NCBI GenBank assembly: GCA_014872815.1
Contig: WKFK01000010.1
Span: 1-64,000, forward strand
Origin: Paracoccaceae bacterium
Lineage (GTDB): Bacteria; Pseudomonadota; Alphaproteobacteria; Rhodobacterales; Rhodobacteraceae
Reading direction: 5' to 3'
DNA: 64,000 nucleotides
The stretch's first letter is position 1; every line of letters begins with the position of its first letter. The notes under the pieces are model-generated. The model searched no databases. It was not told the DNA's origin and worked only from the letters and a program-made list of their open reading frames with translations. Positions 15,956 to 24,142 of the stretch are shown here, in pieces. A program made the position numbers and the translations under genes.

Positions 15956-16609
15956 ATGATCCCAGCCAGCCGCCAACCGCAAGACCAATCCGCCGCCGCC
16001 CATGACCGCGTGTATCGCGCATTGCGCACGAGCATCATGTACGGCGAACTTGCCCCCGGCGAGGCCCTCACCCTGCGTGGTATTGGCAAGCAGTTTGAAG
16101 TCTCCATGACCCCCGCACGTGAAGCCGTACGCCGTCTGGTGGCGGAAGGCGCCCTGACGTTGTCCAATTCTGGCCGGGTTGCCACGCCGGAGCTGAGCAG
16201 CGAGCGGCTTGAAGAATTGGCCGCCCTGCGCGCCTTGATCGAAGTGGAACTCGCCAGCCGTGCCTTGCCGCGCGCGCATATGGCGCTGATCGACCGGCTT
16301 GTGGCGATCAATGGCACCGTGGCTGATGCGGTCAGCCGACGCGATTCAGTGAGTTACATCCGGGCCAACCTTGAATTCCACCGCACGCTTTACCTCCGCG
16401 CGCAAGCGCCGGCGATGCTGGCCATGGCCGAAACCGTTTGGCTCCAGCTTGGCCCCACCATGCGTGCGCTTTATGGCCGCCTACGCCAAACCGAACCACC
16501 GCACTACCACCGCCTGATCATCGCCGCGCTCAAAGCGGGTGACGAACCCGGCCTGCGTCTCGCCGTGCGGTCCGACGTCACCCAAGGTCTGCGCCTGCTG
16601 GCTCGCTAA
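15956..16609 (+). CDS. GntR-family transcriptional regulator (FCD subfamily)
   Basis: A 217-residue regulator. The N-terminal winged helix is at about residues 15-75 (LRGIGKQFEVSMTPAREAVR, then RLVAEGAL) and an all-helical FCD ligand-binding domain follows. It has the FCD metal-ligand pattern of helices with Asp/His (YIRANLEFHRTLY and HYHRLIIAAL). FCD regulators bind carboxylic acids or related metabolites. The target is not evident; the gene converges on the MFS exporter, 6 bases away. Confidence 0.88.
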   Translation: MIPASRQPQDQSAAAHDRVYRALRTSIMYGELAPGEALTLRGIGKQFEVSMTPAREAVRRLVAEGALTLSNSGRVATPELSSERLEELAALRALIEVELASRALPRAHMALIDRLVAINGTVADAVSRRDSVSYIRANLEFHRTLYLRAQAPAMLAMAETVWLQLGPTMRALYGRLRQTEPPHYHRLIIAALKAGDEPGLRLAVRSDVTQGLRLLAR

Positions 16610-16615
16610 AGCTGC

Positions 16616-17941
16616 CTATCCGTGGGTGGGCCAGACTTGATGCTCATCGTCGATCACAAAAGCATGCGCATGCCGCCGCCCGCCATGCGCTTTCACATGT
16701 GGGTGGTCCTCCGGCAGTTCCGGATGCTCGTGCTCGACCTCTTTGGGCGCGGGTGTCCATACCCAATAGCCTACCAAAGCACTGACCAATCCCAACGCCC
16801 CGAGCACCATCAGCGACAGCGCCTGTGACCCTGAGGTTGCGCTCCACCCGGCCAGTGGATAGGCCACCAGCCAGCACGCATGGCTCAGAGCAAACTGCGC
16901 AGTAAACACCGCTGTGCGATCTTCGGAATGGGCCGAGCGTCGCAGCAACCGCCCCGACGGGGTCAGGATGGCCGAGTAGAGCGCGCCAGTTAAAGCCCAC
17001 AGCCCCAAAAACGCTGGCCAACTCATCACGCCCGCCTGCTGCATCCATAGACCGTGCGCCACGGTGACCCCGGCCAAAGCCACCGCGCTGCGGCCCATCA
17101 CTCGCCGATCCGGCAGGCGCTCCAGAATCCGTGGCAAGGTCAAGGCCGCCGCCATACTGCCCGCACCAAACGCGCCCATCGCCAAGGCCAGCCCGGTTTC
17201 TCCCATGCCATAGCCATCGCGCACCAACACCACAGTGTTCACCAGCACATAGGCAACACAGCTCGCCGCCGCCATGTTGAACGCCAGCAACCCGCGCAGC
17301 CGGGGCGTCGCCAGATAGATCCATGCCCCGCGCGTCAGGCGTTCGCGGAACGGGCGTTCCTTGCTTGGAGGGCGCACAGGAAGTGGTGTCACGAGGATCA
17401 GCAGCGTCGAGATCAAGAAGCCCGCCGCCGTGCCCACAAACAGCCCGTGATAGCTCATCACCAAAAGCAAAACGCCCGCGAGGGCAGGGGAGAGCAAGTT
17501 TTCCAGATCATAGGCCAGTCGCGACAGCGACAACGCCCGCGTGTAATCTTCTTCTTTGGTCAGAATGTCAGGGATGACCGCCTGAAACGTTGGCGTAAAC
17601 AACGCTGATGCGCTTTGCAGTAGGAAGATCAGCACATAAATCTGCGCCACACTGTCGACAAACGGCAAAAACAGCGCCACGCCAAAGCGGATCAGATCAG
17701 CGGCAATCAACACGCTGCGCCGGGGCAGGCGGGACGCCAACGCGCCAAGCACCGGCGACAGGCCGACATAGGCCACCATCTTGATGGTATAGGCCGTACC
17801 CAACACGGCACCGGCCGCAGGTCCTGCAAGATCATAGGCCAGCAAGCCAAGTGCAATGGTCAACAATCCGGTGCCTGCCAGCGCCACAACTTGGGCTGCA
17901 AACAACCTGGCGAAGGCTGGGTGTTTCAGAATCCGTAGCAT
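16616..17941 (-). CDS. MFS transporter with histidine-rich C-terminal tail (NreB-like, possible nickel/cobalt exporter)
   Basis: A 441-residue major facilitator with about 12 transmembrane helices and the loop 2-3 motif GALASRLPRRS. The last 45 residues are cytoplasmic and rich in His, Glu and Asp (EHEHPELPEDHPHVKAHGGR and RHAHAF), like the metal-binding tail of the nickel resistance exporter NreB. I therefore infer divalent metal (Ni2+/Co2+) efflux, which would complement the Co/Ni uptake operon 12 kb away. Substrate cannot be fixed from sequence. It is transcribed alone, converging with the GntR gene. Confidence 0.72.
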   Translation of the reverse strand: MLRILKHPAFARLFAAQVVALAGTGLLTIALGLLAYDLAGPAAGAVLGTAYTIKMVAYVGLSPVLGALASRLPRRSVLIAADLIRFGVALFLPFVDSVAQIYVLIFLLQSASALFTPTFQAVIPDILTKEEDYTRALSLSRLAYDLENLLSPALAGVLLLVMSYHGLFVGTAAGFLISTLLILVTPLPVRPPSKERPFRERLTRGAWIYLATPRLRGLLAFNMAAASCVAYVLVNTVVLVRDGYGMGETGLALAMGAFGAGSMAAALTLPRILERLPDRRVMGRSAVALAGVTVAHGLWMQQAGVMSWPAFLGLWALTGALYSAILTPSGRLLRRSAHSEDRTAVFTAQFALSHACWLVAYPLAGWSATSGSQALSLMVLGALGLVSALVGYWVWTPAPKEVEHEHPELPEDHPHVKAHGGRRHAHAFVIDDEHQVWPTHG

Positions 17942-18066
17942 AGCGTCACCCTAGTCCTGAAATCGCAAACCTCAAGAGCGCGCGCCGCCGCGTCAGCGCG
18001 ACAAAAGTGCCTGTTCCCCTATACCTGCCCTCTGGTAGACAGAAGGCAGATCACAGGGAGACCACC

Positions 18067-19050
18067 ATGACACAGACCATGACCGCCGTTGAAATTTCAA
18101 AACCCGGTGCTGCGGATGTGCTCAAAATGGTGCAACGCCCAATCCCGACTCCAGGTCCCGGCGAGGTGCTGATCAAGGTGGCCTATTCCGGCGTGAACCG
18201 CCCGGATGTGCTGCAACGGGCCGGTCTTTATAATCCTCCACCCAATGCCTCTGATCTGCCAGGTCTTGAAGCTTCCGGCACAATTGCCGCTGTGGGTGCG
18301 GGTGTGAGTGCGTGGGCGGAAGGCGACGAAGTTTGCGCTCTGCTGCCCGGCGGTGGCTACGCTGAATATGTGCTGACACCGGCCGCACATTGTCTGCCCG
18401 TGCCCAAAGGCATGGGATTGAAAGAGGCGGCCTGCCTGCCAGAGACTTTCTTCACCGTTTACTCCAACGTCTTCCAACGGGGCGGTCTCAAAGCGGGCGA
18501 ACGCTTTTTGGTGCACGGTGGCTCCTCTGGCATTGGTACAACCGCGATCCAACTCGCTAACGCTTTTGGCGCGCGTGTCTTCACCACCGCAGGCTCTGAC
18601 GAGAAATGTGAAGCCTGCCTGAAACTTGGCGCAGAAAAGGCAATCAACTACCGCTCAGAGGACTTTGTCGATGTGCTGCGCGCCGAAGGCGGCGCCAATC
18701 TGATCCTCGACATGGTGGGCGGTGATTACCTGCCGCGCAACGTCAAAGCCCTCGCCGATGACGGGCGTCTAGTACAGATCGCTTTCCTGCAAGGTCCACA
18801 AATCCAGCTCAACTTTGCCCAGGTCATGATGCGCCGTCTGACCATCACCGGCTCCACCCTGCGCCCGCAGAGTGACCTCGCCAAAGCCAAGATCGCCGAC
18901 GCCCTGCGCGCCGATGTCTGGCCGCTTCTGGAAAGCGGACGCGTTGCGCCGGTGATGGACAGCGAATTTGCTCTGTCGGAGGCCGTGGCGGCGCACCAAC
19001 GCATGGAAAGCAGCGGCCACATCGGCAAAATCGTGATGAAAGTGGCCTAA
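18067..19050 (+). CDS. NAD(P)H:quinone oxidoreductase, PIG3/zeta-crystallin type
   Basis: A 327-residue zinc-free medium-chain reductase. The GroES-like domain (GEVLIKVAYSGVNRPDVLQR) is followed by a Rossmann domain with the NADPH motif VHGGSSGIGTTAIQLA. The start at 18067 has GGGAG 6 bases upstream; an in-frame ATG 60 bases earlier has none. It reduces quinones by one or two electrons using NADPH. It is probably monocistronic, with the ferric-reductase-like gene 122 bases downstream on the same strand. Confidence 0.92.
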   Translation: MTQTMTAVEISKPGAADVLKMVQRPIPTPGPGEVLIKVAYSGVNRPDVLQRAGLYNPPPNASDLPGLEASGTIAAVGAGVSAWAEGDEVCALLPGGGYAEYVLTPAAHCLPVPKGMGLKEAACLPETFFTVYSNVFQRGGLKAGERFLVHGGSSGIGTTAIQLANAFGARVFTTAGSDEKCEACLKLGAEKAINYRSEDFVDVLRAEGGANLILDMVGGDYLPRNVKALADDGRLVQIAFLQGPQIQLNFAQVMMRRLTITGSTLRPQSDLAKAKIADALRADVWPLLESGRVAPVMDSEFALSEAVAAHQRMESSGHIGKIVMKVA

Positions 19051-19172
19051 ACCATGGTTTATTCCGTTATTTTTGGCGGAATACCCCCTTCCCACAAAGG
19101 CTGCCCTTGGGGCATGTAGGCCGCGCGAACTGATGGCCAATTGTGGCCTAGGCACGAGGTGGGAACAGGACC

Positions 19173-20474
19173 GTGAAAAAAATCGGACTTCTTTTGGTGG
19201 CGGTGGCTTTGGCGCTGCCGTTTGTGTGGTGGCCGCAAATTGCGCAGGGCCGGGATGGAATCGCGCTTTTTAGCCAATACCTCGGTCTGGGCGCGTTGAT
19301 CGCCATGGCCATTTCCCATCTGATCGCCACCCGCTGGCCCGGCGTGGAGCTGGTCTTCGGCCCTATGGATCAGTCCTATCGGTTGCACAAATGGCTGGGC
19401 ATCGGCGCGATGGTGGCCATCCTGTTGCACGACACAATCGACGCTGAGATGCGCGGGCTGGGGCGCGAAACCGCGTTGGTCGAGCTGGCGGAAACGCTGG
19501 GCGAGATCAGCCTCTATGGCCTGCTGATGTTGGTGGTGATCACGGTCGCAACCTTCATTCCCTATCACCTGTGGAAATGGACCCACCGATTCATCGGGAT
19601 TTTCTTCTTGTTTGGCGCCTTCCACTATCTCTATATTCTGAAGCCTTTCAAAAACAGCGACCCGCTGGGGCTTTATATGTGGGCGGTCTGCATTATCGGT
19701 ACCGTGGCCTACGCCTGGACCTCTGCGCCACGTGGTATGCGCCCGCGCAAGTCGTATGAAATCACCGCTGTGACCCAGGAAGGGGACGCGATTGCCGTGG
19801 ACATGAAAGCCACCGGCCGTCCGCTGCGTCACCGCGCGGGTCAGTTTGCATTCTTCCGCTTCTCAGGTGCAGGTCTGAACGAACCGCATCCCTTCACCAT
19901 TTCCTCTGCCCCAACAGACGACGGCACCCTGCGCATCACCGTCGCGCCACTGGGCGATCTGACCAACCGCGTTTCCCGCAGTTTGGCAGTGGGGCAGGCC
20001 CTTCAGGCGGACGGTCCTTACGGCCACTTTGGACGCGCCAAAGGGGCGCAGGTCTGGATCGCGGCGGGCGTGGGGGTCACCCCATTTGTGGCGCTAGCAC
20101 AGGCGTTGTCCGCGGACGCCGCCCCGGTCACGCTGGTCTACTGTGTGCGTGACGCATCAAATGCACCGCATCTGGCAGAGCTCGAAGCGCTGGCAGCGGC
20201 CAAGCCAAACCTAACGCTGGTCCTTTGGCAAAGTGCCGAGCGCGGCCGCTTCACCGCCGCGGCTTTGCCGGATCTGGTGGATGATATCGGCACCCGCAAA
20301 GTGCTGTTCTGTGGCCCCGTCCCCATGCGCCGCGCTCTGTCCAAGGATCTACCGAAACAGGGCGTCTCCCAGCGCAACTTCCACTACGAGGCGTTTGAGA
20401 TTCGCACCGGCATCGGCATCCGCCGTCTCGCAGAGTGGCTTTGGCAACGCCATCAAGCGCGCAGCACAAGCTAG
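19173..20474 (+). CDS. Ferric reductase-like membrane flavoprotein with FAD/NAD(P)-binding domain
   Basis: A 433-residue protein starting at GTG with GGAA 6-7 bases upstream. About six N-terminal membrane helices (residues 1-200) carry histidines suited to haem (HKWLGIGAMVAILLH and HRFIGIFFLFGAFHY). A ferredoxin-reductase-type FAD domain follows (RAGQFAFFRFSG and EPHPFTISSAP), then a nucleotide-binding domain (IAAGVGVTPFVALAQAL), and a terminal FCGPVPMRRAL. This is the NOX/ferric reductase architecture without a C-terminal [2Fe-2S] domain. It would move electrons from NAD(P)H across the membrane. The acceptor is unknown. Confidence 0.85.
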   Translation: MKKIGLLLVAVALALPFVWWPQIAQGRDGIALFSQYLGLGALIAMAISHLIATRWPGVELVFGPMDQSYRLHKWLGIGAMVAILLHDTIDAEMRGLGRETALVELAETLGEISLYGLLMLVVITVATFIPYHLWKWTHRFIGIFFLFGAFHYLYILKPFKNSDPLGLYMWAVCIIGTVAYAWTSAPRGMRPRKSYEITAVTQEGDAIAVDMKATGRPLRHRAGQFAFFRFSGAGLNEPHPFTISSAPTDDGTLRITVAPLGDLTNRVSRSLAVGQALQADGPYGHFGRAKGAQVWIAAGVGVTPFVALAQALSADAAPVTLVYCVRDASNAPHLAELEALAAAKPNLTLVLWQSAERGRFTAAALPDLVDDIGTRKVLFCGPVPMRRALSKDLPKQGVSQRNFHYEAFEIRTGIGIRRLAEWLWQRHQARSTS

Positions 20475-20570
20475 TCAAACCAACGGTCTAAGTCGGGAAA
20501 TGGCACATCGAGCAACCTTTAGTTGACTCATTGCCTTTTCTTGGCGACCATGGGTGTACTCGATTTTATC

Positions 20571-20611
20571 CATGCTGATTACCACCACTCACCCAGCCCT
20601 TGATCAGCATG
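20571..20611. repeat. Inverted repeat in the gene-free stretch before dat
   Basis: CATGCTGAT (20571-20579) pairs perfectly with ATCAGCATG (20603-20611), with a loop of about 23 bases. It lies between two convergent genes. It has no T-run and is not an obvious terminator; its role is unknown. Confidence 0.5.
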
Positions 20612-20670
20612 CCATGCCCCGCTCACGGGACGCTGACTGTTTTCGCTGTGATCTGGGATGACACAAGCCA

Positions 20671-20703
20671 TAAAAAAGGCCGGAGTGTTGTCACTCCAGC
20701 CCT
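20671..20703 (-). terminator. Rho-independent terminator of the dgcN-dgcA-dat operon
   Basis: On the minus strand GGCTGGAGTG pairs with CACTCCGGCC (one G-U), followed by TTTTTTA. It lies about 30 bases after the dat stop codon. Confidence 0.85.
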
Positions 20704-20731
20704 TCTCACGTATTGGCGTTCAAGCCGATCC

Positions 20732-21592
20732 TCAGATCGCCGCTTTCTTACTTTCGTCCAGATAGATTTCGCGCAGGCGGGTCGCAATTGGCCCAGGTGT
20801 GCCGTCACCGAGCGCCACGCCGTCAATCTCCACAACCGGCATCACAAAGGCACTTGCCGAAGTGGTGAACGCTTCATCCGCCTCTTTCGCCTCGTCAATG
20901 GTGAACAGCCGCTCTTCGATCTTCAGTTGCGCCTCTGCCGCCATCCGCAACACCGCCTTACGGGTGATGCCGTGCAGGATATCATTACTCAAAGGCCGCG
21001 TGACAATGACGCCGTCCTTCACAAAATACGCGTTGTTGGAGGTGCCTTCGGTGACATAGCCGTCTTCAATCATCCACGCGTCATCCGCACCAGCCTTCTT
21101 GGCCATCATCTTGCCCATCGACGGGTAAAGCAGCTGCACGGTCTTGATGTCGCGACGGCCCCAGCGGATGTCTTCGATCGAGATGATCTTGGCGCCCTTC
21201 TTAGCCGCAGGGCTGTCCGCCAGGCCTGGTTTGTTCTGCGTAAACAGCACGAGGGACGGTGGTGTGTCCTCGGATGGGAACACAAAGTCACGGTCGCCAT
21301 CGCTGCCACGGCTCACCTGCAAATACACCAGACCTTCCACAATGCCGTTCTCTTCCACCAGCTTGCGGTGGATCGCCAGCAGTTCGTCTTTGCTGCAAGG
21401 CTCCGCCATCTCCAGCTCGTCCAGCGAACGCTTCAAACGCACCGCGTGGCCTTCAAAATCGATCAGCTTGCCATCCAGCACGGAAGTCACTTCATAGACC
21501 GCGTCCGCCATCAGGAAGCCCCGGTCGAAAATCGAAATCTTGGCGTCTTCTTCCGGCAGGTATTCGCCATTGACGTAAACAGTGCGGCTCAT
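20732..21592 (-). CDS. dat: D-amino-acid transaminase (fold-type IV PLP enzyme)
   Basis: A 286-residue class IV aminotransferase. The PLP-lysine is Lys150 in RWGRRDIKTVQLLYP. Further landmarks are ISIFDRGFLMADAVYE near the N-terminus and the cofactor-binding TEGTSNNAYFV. It transfers the amino group between D-amino acids and 2-oxo acids, for example D-alanine or D-glutamate with pyruvate or 2-oxoglutarate. It sits downstream of dgcA and dgcN on the same strand, so it probably feeds or drains the D-glutamate pool that those enzymes degrade. Residues cannot fully exclude a branched-chain activity, but the Dat assignment fits best. Confidence 0.9.
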   Translation of the reverse strand: MSRTVYVNGEYLPEEDAKISIFDRGFLMADAVYEVTSVLDGKLIDFEGHAVRLKRSLDELEMAEPCSKDELLAIHRKLVEENGIVEGLVYLQVSRGSDGDRDFVFPSEDTPPSLVLFTQNKPGLADSPAAKKGAKIISIEDIRWGRRDIKTVQLLYPSMGKMMAKKAGADDAWMIEDGYVTEGTSNNAYFVKDGVIVTRPLSNDILHGITRKAVLRMAAEAQLKIEERLFTIDEAKEADEAFTTSASAFVMPVVEIDGVALGDGTPGPIATRLREIYLDESKKAAI

Positions 21593-21719
21593 CGTGTGTC
21601 TCTCCTAGCAATCTGCTGCTTTGTCGGGTGCGTTGCACCACAGGTCAAGCGTGTTTCGAGCTCTCAGGTCTCAAACCATCCGGTTTGTAACGGCTGTGCC
21701 CAATCCGGTCCGTCATGGC

Positions 21720-22682
21720 TTAGCCCCAAAGCGCCGCGCTGGGCGGGTGTACGCCGTCTGCGTCAAAGGTCAGCGGTGTGTCGCGGTCTTCCGCCAACAA
21801 CAGCGGCCCGTCCAGATCGGTCACCATCGCACCCTGCGCCACCAGTGTTGCCGGGGCCATTGCCAGGGAACTGCCCACCATGCACCCGACCATCACCTTG
21901 TAGCCTTCCGCCAAAGCCGCCTCGCGCAACCGCAGCGCTTCGGTCAGGCCGCCGGTCTTGTCGAGCTTGATGTTCACCACATCATATTTGCCTTTGAGCT
22001 TGGACAGGGTTGAGCAGTCATGCGCGCTTTCATCGGCGCAGACCGGCACGGGGCGCTCCATACCCAACAGCGCGTCATCATCACCAGCGGGCAGCGGTTG
22101 TTCCACCAGGGCCACACCTAGCCGCACCAGATGCGGCGCCAGGTCGGCATAGACCTCGGCAGACCAGCCTTCATTGGCATCCACAATGATGGTGGATTTT
22201 GGCGCACCGGCGCGCACCGCTTCCAGACGTGCCATGTCATCCGGTGTGCCGAGTTTGATTTTCAACAAAGGCCGATGGGCGTTTTTCGCCGCCTGTGCCT
22301 GCATCTCTGCCGGTTCCGCCAAAGACAGCGTATAGGCGGTGATCTCCGGCCCCGGCTGCGGCAATCCGGCCAATTCCCACGCGCGCTTTCCGGCCTTCTT
22401 GCACTCCAGGTCCCACAGCGCACAGTCGAGCGCATTGCGCGCGGCACCCGCAGGCAAGGTATACAGACCCTCACGGGTCACCGGGCCTTTTACGCTTTCA
22501 ATCAGCTGCGTGACATTCTCCAATGTCTCACCATAGCGCGCATAGGGCACACATTCGCCCCAACCCACATACCCGTCTTCCTCGACCTTCACGGTCAGAA
22601 CCTTGGCCTCGGTGCGCGAGCCACGGGAAATGGTGAACACCTGCGCCAGTTTGAACACATCAGGGGTGACGGAAATTTGCAT
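21720..22682 (-). CDS. dgcA: N-acetyl-D-glutamate racemase / enolase-superfamily epimerase (DgcA)
   Basis: A 320-residue enolase-superfamily protein of the muconate lactonising group. Acid-base lysines are visible in LLKIKLG and VNIKLDKTGG. Metal ligands are in VDANEGWS, EQPLPAGDD and CADESAHD. The start at 22682 (MQISVTPDVF) is preferred because AAAGG lies 7 bases upstream; a start 30 bases earlier has no site. Alone it could be called a dipeptide epimerase, but its neighbour is DgcN. The DgcN-DgcA pair is known in marine bacteria to convert D-glutamate through N-acetyl-D-Glu to N-acetyl-L-Glu. The assignment rests on that context. Confidence 0.85.
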   Translation of the reverse strand: MQISVTPDVFKLAQVFTISRGSRTEAKVLTVKVEEDGYVGWGECVPYARYGETLENVTQLIESVKGPVTREGLYTLPAGAARNALDCALWDLECKKAGKRAWELAGLPQPGPEITAYTLSLAEPAEMQAQAAKNAHRPLLKIKLGTPDDMARLEAVRAGAPKSTIIVDANEGWSAEVYADLAPHLVRLGVALVEQPLPAGDDDALLGMERPVPVCADESAHDCSTLSKLKGKYDVVNIKLDKTGGLTEALRLREAALAEGYKVMVGCMVGSSLAMAPATLVAQGAMVTDLDGPLLLAEDRDTPLTFDADGVHPPSAALWG

Positions 22683-22736
22683 GGACAGCCTTTCAGGTCG
22701 CGCTTTTGCCATTTGACAGGCGTTTAGACGCGCCTG

Positions 22737-22789
22737 CCCATTTTCTTCTTGCCGGAAATATCCCGGGGGTCCGGGGGCAGCGCCCCCGG
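22737..22789 (-). repeat. Structured intergenic element, copy C (between dgcN and dgcA)
   Basis: On the minus strand the element starts 15 bases after the dgcN stop with the hairpin GGGGGCGCTGCCCCC and continues to CCCCCGGGATATTTCCGG, then an A/G-rich tail. The GATATTT tail is shared with copies at 32920-32985 and 61551-61620. This copy lacks the second hairpin of the other two. It lies inside an operon, so it may attenuate transcription or stabilise the upstream message. Confidence 0.65.
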
Positions 22790-22804
22790 ATTGTTGTCAC
22801 AACT

Positions 22805-23806
22805 TTACAGCGCTGAGAGCGCATCCACCAGCTTACCCGCGCCAAACCGGAACGGATCGGTGGCGGGCAGGCCCATGTCGGCCTCAACCTGCGCCAGATA
22901 GGCTTTTGCCTCATCTTCCGCCATGTGCTGCGTGTTTACCGACACGCCCACAACCTGACAGGCCGGGTTGGCCACTTTCGCCAGGGGCAGCGCCAGATCG
23001 CGCAGCTCTTGCAGGCTTGGCTGCTGATATTCCGGCAGGCCGCGCATGTGCTCGCGGGTTGGCTCATGCGCCAGGATCAACGCGTCCGGTTGGCCACCGT
23101 GGATCAGCGCCATGGTCACACCTGAGTAAGACACGTGGAACAGGCTGCCCTGACCCTCGATGTGGTCCCAATGGTCCTCGTCATTGTCCGGCGTCAGCCA
23201 CTCCACAGACCCTGCCATAAAGTCGGCAACCACCGCGTCCAGCGGCACACCGTCGCCGGTCACCAGAATGCCGGTCTGACCGGTGGCACGGAAGGTCGAC
23301 TTCATGCCGCGCTTTCGCATTTCCGCATCCATGCAGAGGGCTGTGTACATCTTGCCCACGGAACAATCAGTGCCCACGGCCAGCACGCGCTTGCCCGTGC
23401 GCTTTTTGCCGTTGGCAATCGGGTATTCCACTTCCGGTACGCGGACATCGTGCAGCTTTTGGCCGGTGGCTTCCGCCACGGCCACCAGATCCGGCTCGTC
23501 GCGCAGCAGGTTGTGCAGGCCGGAGGCCAGGTCAAAGCCCTCTTCCAGCGCCATCACCAACACCTTTTTCCACTCCTGGGAAATCACGCCGCCACGGTTG
23601 GCCACGCCAATCACCAGCGTTTTTGCGCCGGCTTTGCGGGCTTCCACCAGGCTCATGTCGGTCAAGCCCATGTCAGCCTTGCAGCCCTCCATGCGGAATT
23701 GACCCACGGCATTCTCTGGACGCCAGTCTTTGATGCCCTGCGCCACTTTGGCGGCCAGTTGGTCCGGTGCATCACCCAAGAACAGAAGGTATGGAGTTTC
23801 GATCAT
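22805..23806 (-). CDS. dgcN: D-glutamate N-acetyltransferase DgcN (DUF1611)
   Basis: A 333-residue protein of the DUF1611 family, with a P-loop-like motif GTDCSVGKMYTAL near residue 155 and the N-terminal Rossmann-like region LVIGVANRGGVISQEW. The start at 23806 is chosen because AAGGGA lies about 6 bases upstream. DgcN acetylates D-glutamate using acetyl-CoA in the DgcN-DgcA D-glutamate catabolic route of marine bacteria. It is the first gene of dgcN-dgcA-dat. Assignment combines family recognition and operon context. Confidence 0.88.
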   Translation of the reverse strand: MIETPYLLFLGDAPDQLAAKVAQGIKDWRPENAVGQFRMEGCKADMGLTDMSLVEARKAGAKTLVIGVANRGGVISQEWKKVLVMALEEGFDLASGLHNLLRDEPDLVAVAEATGQKLHDVRVPEVEYPIANGKKRTGKRVLAVGTDCSVGKMYTALCMDAEMRKRGMKSTFRATGQTGILVTGDGVPLDAVVADFMAGSVEWLTPDNDEDHWDHIEGQGSLFHVSYSGVTMALIHGGQPDALILAHEPTREHMRGLPEYQQPSLQELRDLALPLAKVANPACQVVGVSVNTQHMAEDEAKAYLAQVEADMGLPATDPFRFGAGKLVDALSAL

Positions 23807-24142
23807 CGCGCGTCCCTTTCGTATCATCCCCAGTTAACGGACAAAGTTTATGCGCTGGGCACCGGGCCAGGTTCTCAAATGTTGCTGCCGCGCAGCATTG
23901 CTTTGCAAATTTCTTCGAAAGGGGATTGAGTTAACGAAAGAACCTTGCTGCATCCGCAAAAAATTCGCACCTCCGTGATACAGCCGCGATACCGACATAA
24001 TACCGACGTGCCAAATCACGCGTTTGCGCCGCGATGCAGCGAATTTAATGCCGCGTGCGCACAATTTACTTGCGATCAAGGGCGCAACTTCCTAACAATC
24101 GGCGCTATAAAAACGTAATATCCTTACCTAGAGAGTGACGTC
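23807..24142. promoter_or_regulatory. Divergent control region between dgcN and mcl1
   Basis: No gene is seen. The palindrome TTTGCAAA occurs at 23902-23909, with a weaker second half (TTCGAAAG) four bases on. It recalls sites of short-chain-acyl-CoA-responsive ScfR/RamB-type regulators. A 10-base near-perfect direct repeat, ATACCGACAT (23989-23998) and ATACCGACGT (24000-24009), lies in the middle. Both are candidates for control of dgcN or mcl1; neither is proved. Confidence 0.35.

Noticed and set aside
20600-21970. A 456-codon plus-strand frame across dat and the start of the dgcA region
   Set aside because: It is antisense to dat and dgcA, and crosses the dat terminator; there is no domain signal.
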